Shown here in pieces: positions 53,740 through 62,505 of a stretch of 64,000 bases of DNA. The position numbers and the translations under genes were made by a program. The DNA is from Anaerolineales bacterium (GTDB lineage: Bacteria; Chloroflexota; Anaerolineae; Anaerolineales; Villigracilaceae), in assembly GCA_015075275.1 (NCBI GenBank), contig JABTUU010000002.1:124001-188000 (forward strand), read 5' to 3'. The notes below the pieces were generated by a model. The model did no database searches, was not told the origin of the DNA, and saw only the letters and a program-made list of their open reading frames with translations. Numbering within the stretch: position 1 is the stretch's first letter; each line of letters begins with the position of its first letter.

Positions 53740-54852
53740 TTACCCAAACGGCCTGACTTTGTACAGGTTAATCTTGACGTCGGATTGCATGGATATTTCC
53801 AACGCTTGTTCCGCTTGATTAACTAAAACTTGAAAAGATTCCCCGCCTTGATGGTCGGCAAGCCCGATTCGCGGGTCCAATTCAATATCAAACTCGCCGT
53901 CGGTATCCAATGAGAACTGTTGCGCTAATATTTCTTGAATACGCGCCATCCTTTGCATGGCGGCATGCCCGTCCGTGGAAGGCAGCAAGACGCTAAACTT
54001 AAGCGGCGCCCAGCGTCCCACAACGTCATTACCGCGCAATTGGTATTTCAACGTCCCCGTCACCTTTTGCATAATCATATTTTTATACGCTTGAGGCAGA
54101 GAATCGTAAAACTCCTGAACACCGTTCAGGAAGATAACGCCAATCGTGCGAACGCTCTCCGGCTGATCGGCAATTTCTTGGCGCACTAACCTTTCAAAGT
54201 AGATTTTTGTATACGCTAACGATTCAGAATCGACCATCCTCCGCTGGCCCAGACTGTCCAGCGAACTAGATAATTGATCTCGGAAAATGGCAATACCCAC
54301 GCCAAGCCCTAGCCCTACGATCAGCGCTAGTCCGGCGTCTTGAAGCGGTTGAGGTTGATACGGTTCTTTCGCTGCAACAGCCTTATCCAGAAAGTCAATA
54401 TCATAGATTATATATAGCTTGCGCACAAAATCGATTGCATACTGACCAATGCTGTTTGCCAACATAGCGGCTACGTTCGGATCTGGACCTTTTACGCTAA
54501 AACGGATGATATTTGCGTCCGGCAATACGGTCACGGAAGTTTTATAAGCGCTAAATTTCTCAGGGTCAGCCATCAAAAGCTGAAACGTGCCATTGATTAC
54601 ATCGCGGCTGTTCAAGATTTCCGCATACGTTGAAATAATGGAGCGCTTATCCAAGGCTTCGAGGCTGTTAACCAGTTCTCGACTTTCAATATTTTGAGCA
54701 TTGGGGCTAACGACAAAGCGCGCAACCGATTCGTACATGGGCACAGCAAAATAGTACGAATTAATCAGCGAAATATTCACTGCCAGCAGGGCGGAAATCG
54801 CAATAATCCACCAACTCCGTTGAAGAATACGCAAGTAAAAACGAAGTTCCAT
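53740..54852 (-). CDS. Wzz-type chain-length protein fused to a degenerate GGDEF domain
   Basis: 370 residues. An N-terminal Wzz domain: helix 1 at about 14-34 (WWIIAISALLAVNISLI), an extracytoplasmic coiled region (ESRELVNSLEALDKRSIISTYAEILNSRDVI) and helix 2 at about 173-190. The cytoplasmic C-terminus (about 205-365) follows a GGDEF domain closely: DSESLAYTKIYFERLV, LRGNDVVGR, then WAPLKFSVLLP where RxGGDEF should be (A282-F286 replace GGDEF), RIGLADHQGG and QAEQALEISM. Diguanylate cyclase activity is therefore lost; a role in sensing or oligomerisation of the export complex is inferred. Bacterial Wzz/CpsC proteins normally end after helix 2 or carry a BY-kinase. It is upstream of bcsB-like on the same strand; AGGAGC precedes the ATG. 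Confidence 0.8.
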   Translation of the reverse strand: MELRFYLRILQRSWWIIAISALLAVNISLINSYYFAVPMYESVARFVVSPNAQNIESRELVNSLEALDKRSIISTYAEILNSRDVINGTFQLLMADPEKFSAYKTSVTVLPDANIIRFSVKGPDPNVAAMLANSIGQYAIDFVRKLYIIYDIDFLDKAVAAKEPYQPQPLQDAGLALIVGLGLGVGIAIFRDQLSSSLDSLGQRRMVDSESLAYTKIYFERLVRQEIADQPESVRTIGVIFLNGVQEFYDSLPQAYKNMIMQKVTGTLKYQLRGNDVVGRWAPLKFSVLLPSTDGHAAMQRMARIQEILAQQFSLDTDGEFDIELDPRIGLADHQGGESFQVLVNQAEQALEISMQSDVKINLYKVRPFG

Positions 54853-54956
54853 AAAAGCTCCTGCCTAAAGGGTATAATAAGGCTTAAATCCTCAAAGAAT
54901 TATATCAGTTTCCAAACCGTTATACTTATTTTGATCTAGCGCCAAAAGGCTACCAA

Positions 54957-56156
54957 GTGAAGTTTATTTCCATATTCGTTGCGGTCTTTTTTTGGTTGTC
55001 AGTTTTCATAATCATATATACATATATCGGTTACCCGCTTCTTATCACCCTGCTTGCCAAATTTCGCCGTAAACCCAAGCCCTATTCCGCCTATCTCCCT
55101 TCTGCAACGCTATTGATCGCCGCCTATAACGAAGAGGCGGTTATTGAGAATAAAATCAGAAACTCGCTCGAGATAGAATACCCCGAAGAAAAACTTCAAA
55201 TCCTCTTTGTGACAGACGGCTCGACCGACACGACCCCGCAGATCGTGAAACGCTTTGAATCTCAGGGAATAGAACTGCTGCACGAGCCTCAACGAAACGG
55301 GAAAATGGCGGCGATCAATCGCGCCATGTTGCGCGTGCGCGGGGAAATCATTATCTTTTCAGACGCCAACAATTATTATCAGCCTAATACGCTCAAGGAA
55401 TTGGTCGCTCCTTTTCAAGATCCATCCATCGGAGCGGCAAGCGGCGCAAAATTAATTGCGAGTGGAGACGGCAATCTCGGAGCGTCCGAAGGCTTATACT
55501 GGAAATATGAGTCTTACATCAAAAAACAGGAAAGTCGCCTGGGCAGTTGCACCAGCGTCGCAGGAGAAATTCTCGCCATCCGCAAAACAGCATACCTCAG
55601 ACCGCCGAACAACGTCATCAATGACGATTTTTATCTTGGAATGCAGGTTATCCGCCAGGGATTACGCCTTGTCTACGTCCCTCAAGCCAAATCCATTGAG
55701 CGGGTCTCCTTAACCGCTCAAGATGAGATAAAGCGTCGCACGCGCATCAACGCAGGGCGCTATCAGATCATCGCCAACGCTGGAGAAATCCTGCCGTTGA
55801 AGCGTCCTCTGTTGGTCTGGCAAATCGTTTCGCATAAATTCCTGCGTCTTTTGGTCCCGTTTGGAATGATTTGCGCTTTACTGACGAATATAGTCGCAGT
55901 AATTCTCTCCACTGAGAGTCATTTTCTTTTACTCAGCGCGCCTTTCAACATGATTATTCTAGGTCTGCAACTTCTATTCTATGGGCTCGCGGCAATCGGC
56001 GCGATGTTTCCAAAATTAGGCGAAAAACATAAACTGATGCGATTATTTTATCTACCCGCCTTCCTAACAAATAGCAATCTAGCCGCGTTATATGGATTCC
56101 TCCGCTACCAGCGCAGGCAACAATCGCATTTATGGGAACGCATTCACAGACGTTGA
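54957..56156 (+). CDS. Family 2 glycosyltransferase, membrane-bound
   Basis: 399 residues from a GTG with AAAGG upstream; TATACT at 54921-54926 is the likely -10. An N-terminal helix, then the GT-A domain: SATLLIAAYNEEAVIENKI, FVTDGSTDTT, IFSDANNYY (the DxD-type site) and INDDFYLGMQVIRQG (catalytic ED-type acid). RRRTRINAGRYQ corresponds to the (Q/R)xxRW-type acceptor block. Three or four C-terminal membrane helices follow (about 275-370). It resembles processive enzymes such as BcsA/HAS in outline but is shorter and lacks a PilZ domain. It probably builds or transfers the first sugars of the polysaccharide here. Divergent from the Wzz gene. Confidence 0.88.
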   Translation: MKFISIFVAVFFWLSVFIIIYTYIGYPLLITLLAKFRRKPKPYSAYLPSATLLIAAYNEEAVIENKIRNSLEIEYPEEKLQILFVTDGSTDTTPQIVKRFESQGIELLHEPQRNGKMAAINRAMLRVRGEIIIFSDANNYYQPNTLKELVAPFQDPSIGAASGAKLIASGDGNLGASEGLYWKYESYIKKQESRLGSCTSVAGEILAIRKTAYLRPPNNVINDDFYLGMQVIRQGLRLVYVPQAKSIERVSLTAQDEIKRRTRINAGRYQIIANAGEILPLKRPLLVWQIVSHKFLRLLVPFGMICALLTNIVAVILSTESHFLLLSAPFNMIILGLQLLFYGLAAIGAMFPKLGEKHKLMRLFYLPAFLTNSNLAALYGFLRYQRRQQSHLWERIHRR

Positions 56157-56175
56157 AATCCCATCGTTCAATCTC

Positions 56176-57336
56176 ATGAGCCAAATTGATTCCGGCAGTT
56201 TCCCAAAAGTATTAATGGTTGATCTTTCCTTGCAATATGGCGGATCAACTTCGCGGGCGCTTGCGCTGATACAAAACTCTCCGCCCGGGAAGATCGCGCT
56301 GGCTGGGCTGAAATCTAGCGCGATCGTACAAGAGATGCAAAAACTCAGACTTCCTGTCCATATAATTGGGACGTATAAAACGGATCCTCGTATCCTGCTC
56401 AATTTAGTTAAGTTAATCCGCGTAGAGAAATATCAAATCGTGGACACACAAAATATCCAGTCCAAATTTTGGGGAAGTTTTGCATCCCTTTTCACTAGAA
56501 TAGGATTAATTTCAACAATCAATAGTTGGTACGCAAACGAGCATGGTCAAGCCTCTCCAAAAGGAAGGGTCTATACTGCGCTTGAACTTTTAACCAATCT
56601 AAATTTAGATTTGTATATTACCGTTTCGGAAAAAGACCGCAACGCTCTAATTCATTCTGGGATTGCGAAAGACCGCATTCGATTAATTTATAACGCCATA
56701 ACGCTCACATCCGCGTCAATTTTAGGAGATTCGGAATGGCTGCGACAAAAATTTAATCTGTCAAAAGATGCGTTGATCTGTTCGGCAGCGGGTCGCTTAG
56801 TTCCAGTCAAGGGATATGACATCTTAATCGAAGCGATCAAACAACTTGAACATAAAGTTCCCAAGTTGGTTTGCCTATTGGTTGGCGAAGGAGAATGCAG
56901 AGCGCAACTAGAAGAGCAAATAAAACGCTATAAGCTTGAAGGACGGGTGATTTTGGCAGGATATCAAAGCCGAGAAGCTACGCTGATGATTCTAAAAAAC
57001 AGCGCCGTCTTTGTAATGCCTTCCAGATATGAAGGCACACCAATCGCTTTGTTAGAAGCGGCGGCGCTTGGCTTACCCATTTTGGCTTCTTCCAGCGGCG
57101 GGATACCGGAATTAGTCGCGCATAACGAGCAAGCGCTATTAATTCCGCCAAACGATCCGACAGCCCTAGCCGAGGGACTGCTCAAACTATGCGAAGACCG
57201 GCAATTTGCCCAACGCATCGCGGAAAGCGCGCAAGCCCGTGTCCGCGATCGTTTTAATCTCGAAGGACAGGTTATAGCTACATGGGACGCATATCAAGCC
57301 GCTTATCAATCTCATCTATCGAATAAATCTTCATGA
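56176..57336 (+). CDS. Family 4 glycosyltransferase
   Basis: 386 residues from the ATG at 56176; the open frame begins at 56092 but that would overlap the preceding gene by 65 bases. No ribosome-binding site resolves the choice. GT-B fold with Rossmann start KVLMVDLSLQYGGSTSRAL, acceptor domain, and C-terminal donor domain motifs AAGRLVPVKGYDILIEA, LLVGEGECRAQLEEQ and PSRYEGTPIALLEAAALGLPILAS (the EX7E motif). It transfers a nucleotide-sugar to a growing glycan with retention. The deacetylase starts in its stop codon (ATGA). Confidence 0.88.
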   Translation: MSQIDSGSFPKVLMVDLSLQYGGSTSRALALIQNSPPGKIALAGLKSSAIVQEMQKLRLPVHIIGTYKTDPRILLNLVKLIRVEKYQIVDTQNIQSKFWGSFASLFTRIGLISTINSWYANEHGQASPKGRVYTALELLTNLNLDLYITVSEKDRNALIHSGIAKDRIRLIYNAITLTSASILGDSEWLRQKFNLSKDALICSAAGRLVPVKGYDILIEAIKQLEHKVPKLVCLLVGEGECRAQLEEQIKRYKLEGRVILAGYQSREATLMILKNSAVFVMPSRYEGTPIALLEAAALGLPILASSSGGIPELVAHNEQALLIPPNDPTALAEGLLKLCEDRQFAQRIAESAQARVRDRFNLEGQVIATWDAYQAAYQSHLSNKSS

Positions 57337-58367
57337 AACAAAAAAAATTCTCTCGGCGTCCGCTTACAAATCATATTATCAATTTTTCCTATCAACGCGG
57401 CTTGCTGCGCATTGGAAGAGCGCTCTTTGCTAAATCCTTAACGGTCGTCAATTATCATCGCATCGGCGATCCTCAAACAGAGTTGGATTCCTTCCTCCCT
57501 AACATTAGCGCGCGCCCGAAAGATTTCGATTTACAACTGGAGTATCTCAGGCGTTGGTTTAATGTCGTTACAATCAAAGACCTAACTGGCTGGCTGCGCC
57601 ATGAAAAAGAACTGCCGCCCTATGCCGCCCTGATCACCTTCGACGACGGTTATCTGGATAACTATACAGAAGCCTACCCCATCTTACGCAAGCACAATCT
57701 ATCCGCCGCAATCTTCCTCACGCATGGACACATTGGCATAGACACGCCGTTCTATTGGGATTTAGCGGCTTACTGCTTCCATCACACAGGCTCCGACTAC
57801 GTTCTCTTCCCAAACGGCGAGACACGGTCGTGGGCAGATAGACATCAGAGAACCCTAATCGGTCATCAGTGGATTGAGACGTTGAAAAATCTGCCGCACG
57901 TCGAAAGGTTACAATGGACAGAACAATTACCCGGACAATTAAACGTTTCTATCCCTCAAAACCATTTTAAGAACTTAATGATGAATTGGGATCAGATACG
58001 GGAAATGAGCGCGTATGGAATTGAATTTGGCGGACACACATTGACGCATCCGATTCTGACGCGCATTTCGCCGAAGGAAGCAGAACGGGAAATTCGCGGC
58101 TCTAAAACGGCGATTGAAAAAGAACTTGGTCGGGAGATTTATAGTTTCGCCTATCCCAACGGGCAAAAAGCCGACGTGAACGCCGAAGTGGAATCGTTAA
58201 CGCAGAAATCTGGCTATCGGGTCGCCTTCACTTTACAAAATGGTCCCGCCACGCTTCGCGAAGTCAAACGAGACCCCTTTGCGATCCGCAGAATCTTTGT
58301 TTCACACTCGCATACGCTTCCTAAATTCGCGCTCCTTACGCATAGGTTTAATCGGTATCGCAGCTGA
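57333..58367 (+). CDS. Polysaccharide deacetylase (CE4/NodB domain)
   Basis: 344 residues. VVNYHRIGDP at about 35, TFDDGYLDN (general base Asp and metal Asp, about 108-116), GGHTLTHPILTRI (metal His pair, about 233-245) and YSFAYPNGQKAD complete the NodB homology domain. No signal peptide is evident; the first residues are basic (KQKKFSRRPLTNH). It would remove N-acetyl groups from amino sugars, probably in the exopolysaccharide made by this locus. Stop codon lies 12 bases from the convergent GT4 gene. Confidence 0.9.
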   Translation: MKQKKFSRRPLTNHIINFSYQRGLLRIGRALFAKSLTVVNYHRIGDPQTELDSFLPNISARPKDFDLQLEYLRRWFNVVTIKDLTGWLRHEKELPPYAALITFDDGYLDNYTEAYPILRKHNLSAAIFLTHGHIGIDTPFYWDLAAYCFHHTGSDYVLFPNGETRSWADRHQRTLIGHQWIETLKNLPHVERLQWTEQLPGQLNVSIPQNHFKNLMMNWDQIREMSAYGIEFGGHTLTHPILTRISPKEAEREIRGSKTAIEKELGREIYSFAYPNGQKADVNAEVESLTQKSGYRVAFTLQNGPATLREVKRDPFAIRRIFVSHSHTLPKFALLTHRFNRYRS

Positions 58368-58379
58368 CAGAGATGCGCG

Positions 58380-59624
58380 TTATAAGGTTGCATACACCGC
58401 CGCGACTAACTCGGCGATTTTCTCCCAGCTAAAGCGGGTGCGCGAAAGCAGATTAGAGTAGGCGCCCATCGTCTCAGCCAGTTCGGCGTCTTGAATTAGA
58501 GTGACGATCTTTTGCGCTAGAGCCGGCGGGTCTTCAGGCGCAACAAGAAATCCGTTGCGACCATCTTCCACGGCTTCCGGCAGTCCGCCCACATTTGTAG
58601 CGATTACCGGCTTGCCAAACGTATAAGCCGCCTGCAATGCGCCGCTCTGCGTACTGGTGCGATAAGGATAAACCACAACAGTGGATAAGCGCATAAGCGG
58701 ACCAATTTCCATCATATTAATATAACGCGCGTCGAAAATCACATGTGCGCTTAAGTTCAATTCTGCGACTCGTTTACGCAAAGCGTGCATGTCAATATGT
58801 TTAGTGGGATAGCCTGCAATTAGCAATTTCGCCTCGCAAGATCGGCGCGCCAAGGCAAAGGCTTCGATCAAATCTTGAATGCCCTTGCTTGGAGCAAGTA
58901 AGCCAAAAAACAAAACTATCTTATCTCTTTCAGCCAAACCGTACTTTCGTCTCAGCGTTGTCTCGCTAACGTTTTGCGCCGCCAATGGGAGAAGCCAGTT
59001 CTGATTTCCGTGAGCGATAAGATGCGTACGTTCAGCCGGGATCAACGGGAAACGCGCAAGGAATCTGCGGCGGTTCTCCTCCGCATGAAAGAAAAGCGCT
59101 GAGAAATTGGCGTATATTGTCTCCTCTGAGCCAAAGAATAGAGCAAAAATTCGTTCTAGTCCATTCCGACCTTCTCTTTCCTCAAATTCATGACAGACTT
59201 GAGTCAAAGTCAATCCGCCTTCCTTCAAGCGCCGAATAAAGTAGGCTTCAAATCGAAACTGAATGCGAGAAAATTGCACAAGGTCGGGTTTCACGCGAAG
59301 GAGATACGCGCTCACACGGAACCAAGCGATGATGAGAAATATTCCACGCAATATCCTTGTAAAAAAGCGCGCGATTCTTCCGCCGGCCGCGTTAAAGAGA
59401 TTCTTCCCAGTCGCCTTATTGGGCAAAGTGAAATTCTCCATCAAGTAAAAATCTTTCTTTACTTGAAAATTATGCGGCAGGTTCGCCATTTCATAATCTG
59501 CGGCGGTGATCAACGTCACATCGAAACCGGCGTTGGCAAGCGCCGTGCACAATTGGTATGCGTAATGGATCAATCCGCCGGCGCTATTCAGTTCGATAAT
59601 ACAGAGGCGCTTTTTATTCTGCAT
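58380..59624 (-). CDS. Family 4 glycosyltransferase
   Basis: 414 residues. Rossmann start CIIELNSAGGLIHYAYQLCTAL, a hydrophobic helix near 92-110 (ARFFTRILRGIFLIIAWF) that may hold it at the membrane, and the donor-domain motifs FFGLLAPSKGIQDLIEAFALA, LLIAGYPTKH and YPYRTSTQSGALQAAYTFGKPVIATNVGGLPE. It overlaps the upstream GT4 gene by 11 bases and is probably co-translated. Its sugar is unknown. Confidence 0.88.
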   Translation of the reverse strand: MQNKKRLCIIELNSAGGLIHYAYQLCTALANAGFDVTLITAADYEMANLPHNFQVKKDFYLMENFTLPNKATGKNLFNAAGGRIARFFTRILRGIFLIIAWFRVSAYLLRVKPDLVQFSRIQFRFEAYFIRRLKEGGLTLTQVCHEFEEREGRNGLERIFALFFGSEETIYANFSALFFHAEENRRRFLARFPLIPAERTHLIAHGNQNWLLPLAAQNVSETTLRRKYGLAERDKIVLFFGLLAPSKGIQDLIEAFALARRSCEAKLLIAGYPTKHIDMHALRKRVAELNLSAHVIFDARYINMMEIGPLMRLSTVVVYPYRTSTQSGALQAAYTFGKPVIATNVGGLPEAVEDGRNGFLVAPEDPPALAQKIVTLIQDAELAETMGAYSNLLSRTRFSWEKIAELVAAVYATL

Positions 59625-60786
59625 AGGGAGCCATCAATTGTAAATAAAGGCGCTTTAATTCTTCGACCTGTCCACAAACGTCAAATTTTGCGCGAACAAT
59701 GCGCAAGCCTTCAACCTCCATAGATTTCATCCTCTGCGGATTGGAAAGTAAATCCACGCAAGCGCGAGCCAACTCGCCAGGCGAGCCAGGAGCGATCAAA
59801 GAGCCGTTAACGCCATGCGTCACCATCTCCGGAATTCCGCCCACGCGGCTGGCGATAATCGGCGTCCGCGCAGCCATAGCCTCGGCTAGAACCGTCGGCA
59901 GGGCTTCGGTTAAGGTAGGCAAAATGAACAAATCGCTGGCGGATAAGATTTGAGGAATATCGCTGCGCTGACCGGCAAAAATGATGCGAGCCTTACTCGC
60001 GCTCTCTGCTGCCGCTCTTTCAAGTTCAGGGCGATATGCACCATCGCCCACAATGAGATAATATGCATCAGGGCGTTCCGCTGCAATAATCGGCAGAGCT
60101 TCAATCATAAATTGAATGCCTTTGGGTTCGCGCAAGACAGCCACAGTGGTCAGCAAAGTCGCGTTGGAAGGCAGGTTAAACTCCTCGCAAATGGAAGCCC
60201 GCTCGCGACGAGCGTCCAGATCAGCATAAGCGGAAAGGTCAATGCCGTTATAGATCACGCGAGTTTTCTCAAGCGGAGTTTTGCTCGCTTGCAAATAAAA
60301 CTGGCGGGCTTCTTCCGAGACAGAGATAACGACATCGCAAAAATTCCGTAGAGCGAACAGTTCCGTACACTCATGCAGGCGAGATTTTATATTCGCCTCG
60401 CTCCGCGTCATCGTATGAAGCGTGGTCACGGTGGGCAGACGCAGTAATTTTGCCGTAAAATTCCCCAACGTATCGGCAAACTCAAGCTGAGTATGCGCCA
60501 AATCGGCGCGTGTTTTCTTCAAATAAGCGTAAAGACGCGGAATAGCGGTTATATCGCGCAGATAAGGAATAGGAAGAAAATCCACCGGAACATTGATTGC
60601 ACGAAGTTGGTCGGCAATGGGGTTGCCATTCCTGACCTGAAAGACGCAAACTCGGGGATTAAAAACGCTCCGATCCAAAGTTTTTAACATGGGAACCAGC
60701 AAGCGCTCCGCCCCGCCCATTCCCAATCCGTCAATCAGATAAACGATATTGAATTTACGTTGTACGGCTTTGCTTCCAGATGTCAT
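59614..60786 (-). CDS. Family 4 glycosyltransferase
   Basis: 390 residues. N-terminal YLIDGLGMGGAERLLVPMLK is the classic GT4 GGAER motif; AHTQLEFADTLGNFTAKLLRLPTVTTLHT marks the acceptor domain. Donor-domain motifs TVAVLREPKGIQFMIEALPII, LIVGDGAYRPELERAA and PTLTEALPTVLAEAMAARTPIIASRVGGIPE (EX7E). It is part of the minus-strand block of the polysaccharide locus. Confidence 0.9.
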   Translation of the reverse strand: MTSGSKAVQRKFNIVYLIDGLGMGGAERLLVPMLKTLDRSVFNPRVCVFQVRNGNPIADQLRAINVPVDFLPIPYLRDITAIPRLYAYLKKTRADLAHTQLEFADTLGNFTAKLLRLPTVTTLHTMTRSEANIKSRLHECTELFALRNFCDVVISVSEEARQFYLQASKTPLEKTRVIYNGIDLSAYADLDARRERASICEEFNLPSNATLLTTVAVLREPKGIQFMIEALPIIAAERPDAYYLIVGDGAYRPELERAAAESASKARIIFAGQRSDIPQILSASDLFILPTLTEALPTVLAEAMAARTPIIASRVGGIPEMVTHGVNGSLIAPGSPGELARACVDLLSNPQRMKSMEVEGLRIVRAKFDVCGQVEELKRLYLQLMAPYAE

Positions 60787-60821
60787 CGGTCTCGCTTCGC
60801 TTTTTTAGAATTTCATCTTTT

Positions 60822-61838
60822 CTAATTATGCCAGTCAAGCAAGCCAGAAAACATGAATTTCCAGATTAAATCCCGCGGTTTATCCGAATTACGATCGAGG
60901 CTGATGCGAACGGCGTTTTCAACGCAACACGCCAACATGCCTGCGCGAAGCGGTAGTTTAACATATTGCTGTGGTTGACCGAAGGCATGTAGATACGCTG
61001 GGATCAATCGCTTATTCCAAGCGCGCAAGACAGCGATAGCCGCTTGTGCTTTAGACTCAGCCGGCCCATCCATAAAACGTTTGGGAACAGCGGCTAAAGC
61101 CCCAGCCAGCAGAAACATATACAAATCCAAACTGACGTCTTTAGACCAGCGCGCATATTGCCAATCCATAAGCATCAACTGACCATGCTGCGAACTTCGG
61201 AGCATATTGCCATGCCAAAAATCTCCCTGAATTAAAATCTTGTGCTCTCCCTGTAAAGCAAGTCGCTCCACTTCGCCAACTAAATCATCAAGCGCTTGAA
61301 CTTCATGACGGGGTGGGGTGTATATTCGTTTATATTCAGCGACCATCTCCGGAAATTCGGAGCGAATTTCTTCGCCAACTTCCAGCCGCATCGCCGTTCG
61401 ATCTACAATTCTGCGCAGCGTCCGGCCCGTTTCTACCGCTAGCGCGAGCAGGTCTTCGCTAGGGGAGCGGAAAGATTTTCTAAAAACACGCGACAAACTT
61501 TTTCCCTGCAAAAAAGCGGTAATTAAGACCGGCTGATTCTGGATCGTCGTCAAAGCGATTGCCTTTTGCAGGCAATACTCAGCCTCATCTCCTAAAAGGC
61601 GCCAAAGTTCCGTAAGCCGATTGTACTCGGTCTGCAAAGCCTGTCTATTTTGAGGCAAACGCGGGGTCTTAGCAACCAAAGTCGGATAAAGTTGACGCGC
61701 TTCAAAACCGAAGAAGATCACATTCTCGTCGAAACCCGGAAGGCTTAGCGCTAAACTGATCCATTGAAAAGAAGTGGATTTAAAGCCCTCAAGAGTGGAA
61801 ACAAAATTGGAGAGATCGTCAACAAAAGCGTTCGTCAT
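60822..61838 (-). CDS. Aminoglycoside phosphotransferase-fold kinase
   Basis: 338 residues. The catalytic loop ILIQGDFWHGNMLRSS (about residues 203-218) is the APH/choline-kinase HGDxxxxN motif with Gln in place of the first His, and LMLMDWQYARWSKDVSLDLYMF carries the metal-binding Asp. LITAFLQGKSLS corresponds to the hinge. In a polysaccharide locus this may phosphorylate a sugar or choline-like group; resistance is not implied. The gene lies 35 bases before the GT4 gene at 60786 in the transcribed direction. Confidence 0.8.
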   Translation of the reverse strand: MTNAFVDDLSNFVSTLEGFKSTSFQWISLALSLPGFDENVIFFGFEARQLYPTLVAKTPRLPQNRQALQTEYNRLTELWRLLGDEAEYCLQKAIALTTIQNQPVLITAFLQGKSLSRVFRKSFRSPSEDLLALAVETGRTLRRIVDRTAMRLEVGEEIRSEFPEMVAEYKRIYTPPRHEVQALDDLVGEVERLALQGEHKILIQGDFWHGNMLRSSQHGQLMLMDWQYARWSKDVSLDLYMFLLAGALAAVPKRFMDGPAESKAQAAIAVLRAWNKRLIPAYLHAFGQPQQYVKLPLRAGMLACCVENAVRISLDRNSDKPRDLIWKFMFSGLLDWHN

Positions 61839-61865
61839 AATAATATCAAGGTCGGCGCAGGCAAG

Positions 61866-62492
61866 TTAGCGCAATGCAGCAGTTGCAAAATAAGCGGGAA
61901 AAAGATCAAAAAGAAGCGGCGCGATTCCCAAAAGAGCCTTCCAACCTTGCGGGCCGAAAGGGATTTTATGTTGATAGCGGCGATCTAAGACAAAAGCCGC
62001 CGCCTGACGATTCAAAGGGAAGATATATTCAGCAAGTTCCAAGTTAGGCAACGCCGCGTAAAAGACCGCCTCGACATATCCTGCCGCCGTCAACGCTTTT
62101 CTTATTCGAGCCGGGGCAGCTGGAGATATTGCCGCTGAGCGGGCTGGATAAATATTATAGCGATTGGAAAAACCGAGCAAGATTCGTCCGCCAGGGCGAA
62201 GCGTTTTAGCGATCTCCGTCAACGTTTCAACTTCCTTGTTCAAAGTATCGCTTGCAAAGCCTAATGGCAAAAACGCGAAGTCAAAGTTCGTCAACGGCAA
62301 CGGCATTTCTCGTCGCAATTCCTCAAAATCAGCGAGGTGCGTAGGAAAGCCCAAGCGAGCAAAGAGTTGCGCCACGTCGCCCAAGCCGCGTCCAAGCAAT
62401 AAACACTTACTGTCCGTCGAAATTGGCAATAGGAATCGCCAATCTGCGCTATGCTCAAGGGGGGATGTATTGGCGCGCATTTCAAATTTCAT
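61866..62492 (-). CDS. Methyltransferase-like protein, atypical SAM site
   Basis: 208 residues from the ATG at 62492, preceded by GGA; a longer frame to 62534 overlaps the flippase gene. The fold is the class I methyltransferase pattern: KCLLLGRGLGDVAQLFARLG as motif I (GRGLG instead of GxGxG), THLADFEELRREM as motif II, FDFAFLPLGFASDTL and TLRPGGRILLGFSNRYN. The C-terminal part is hydrophobic (WKALLGIAPLLFDLFPAYFATA) and could be a membrane anchor. SAM binding is uncertain. Role in polysaccharide decoration is inferred from position only. Confidence 0.65.
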   Translation of the reverse strand: MKFEMRANTSPLEHSADWRFLLPISTDSKCLLLGRGLGDVAQLFARLGFPTHLADFEELRREMPLPLTNFDFAFLPLGFASDTLNKEVETLTEIAKTLRPGGRILLGFSNRYNIYPARSAAISPAAPARIRKALTAAGYVEAVFYAALPNLELAEYIFPLNRQAAAFVLDRRYQHKIPFGPQGWKALLGIAPLLFDLFPAYFATAALR

Positions 62493-62505
62493 CGCTTCCA
62501 GATTC

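Noticed and set aside
60822..61838. The APH-fold kinase considered as an antibiotic-resistance gene.
   Set aside because: It lies in a polysaccharide locus and shows only the general kinase loop, with Gln replacing the usual first His; nothing points to aminoglycosides.
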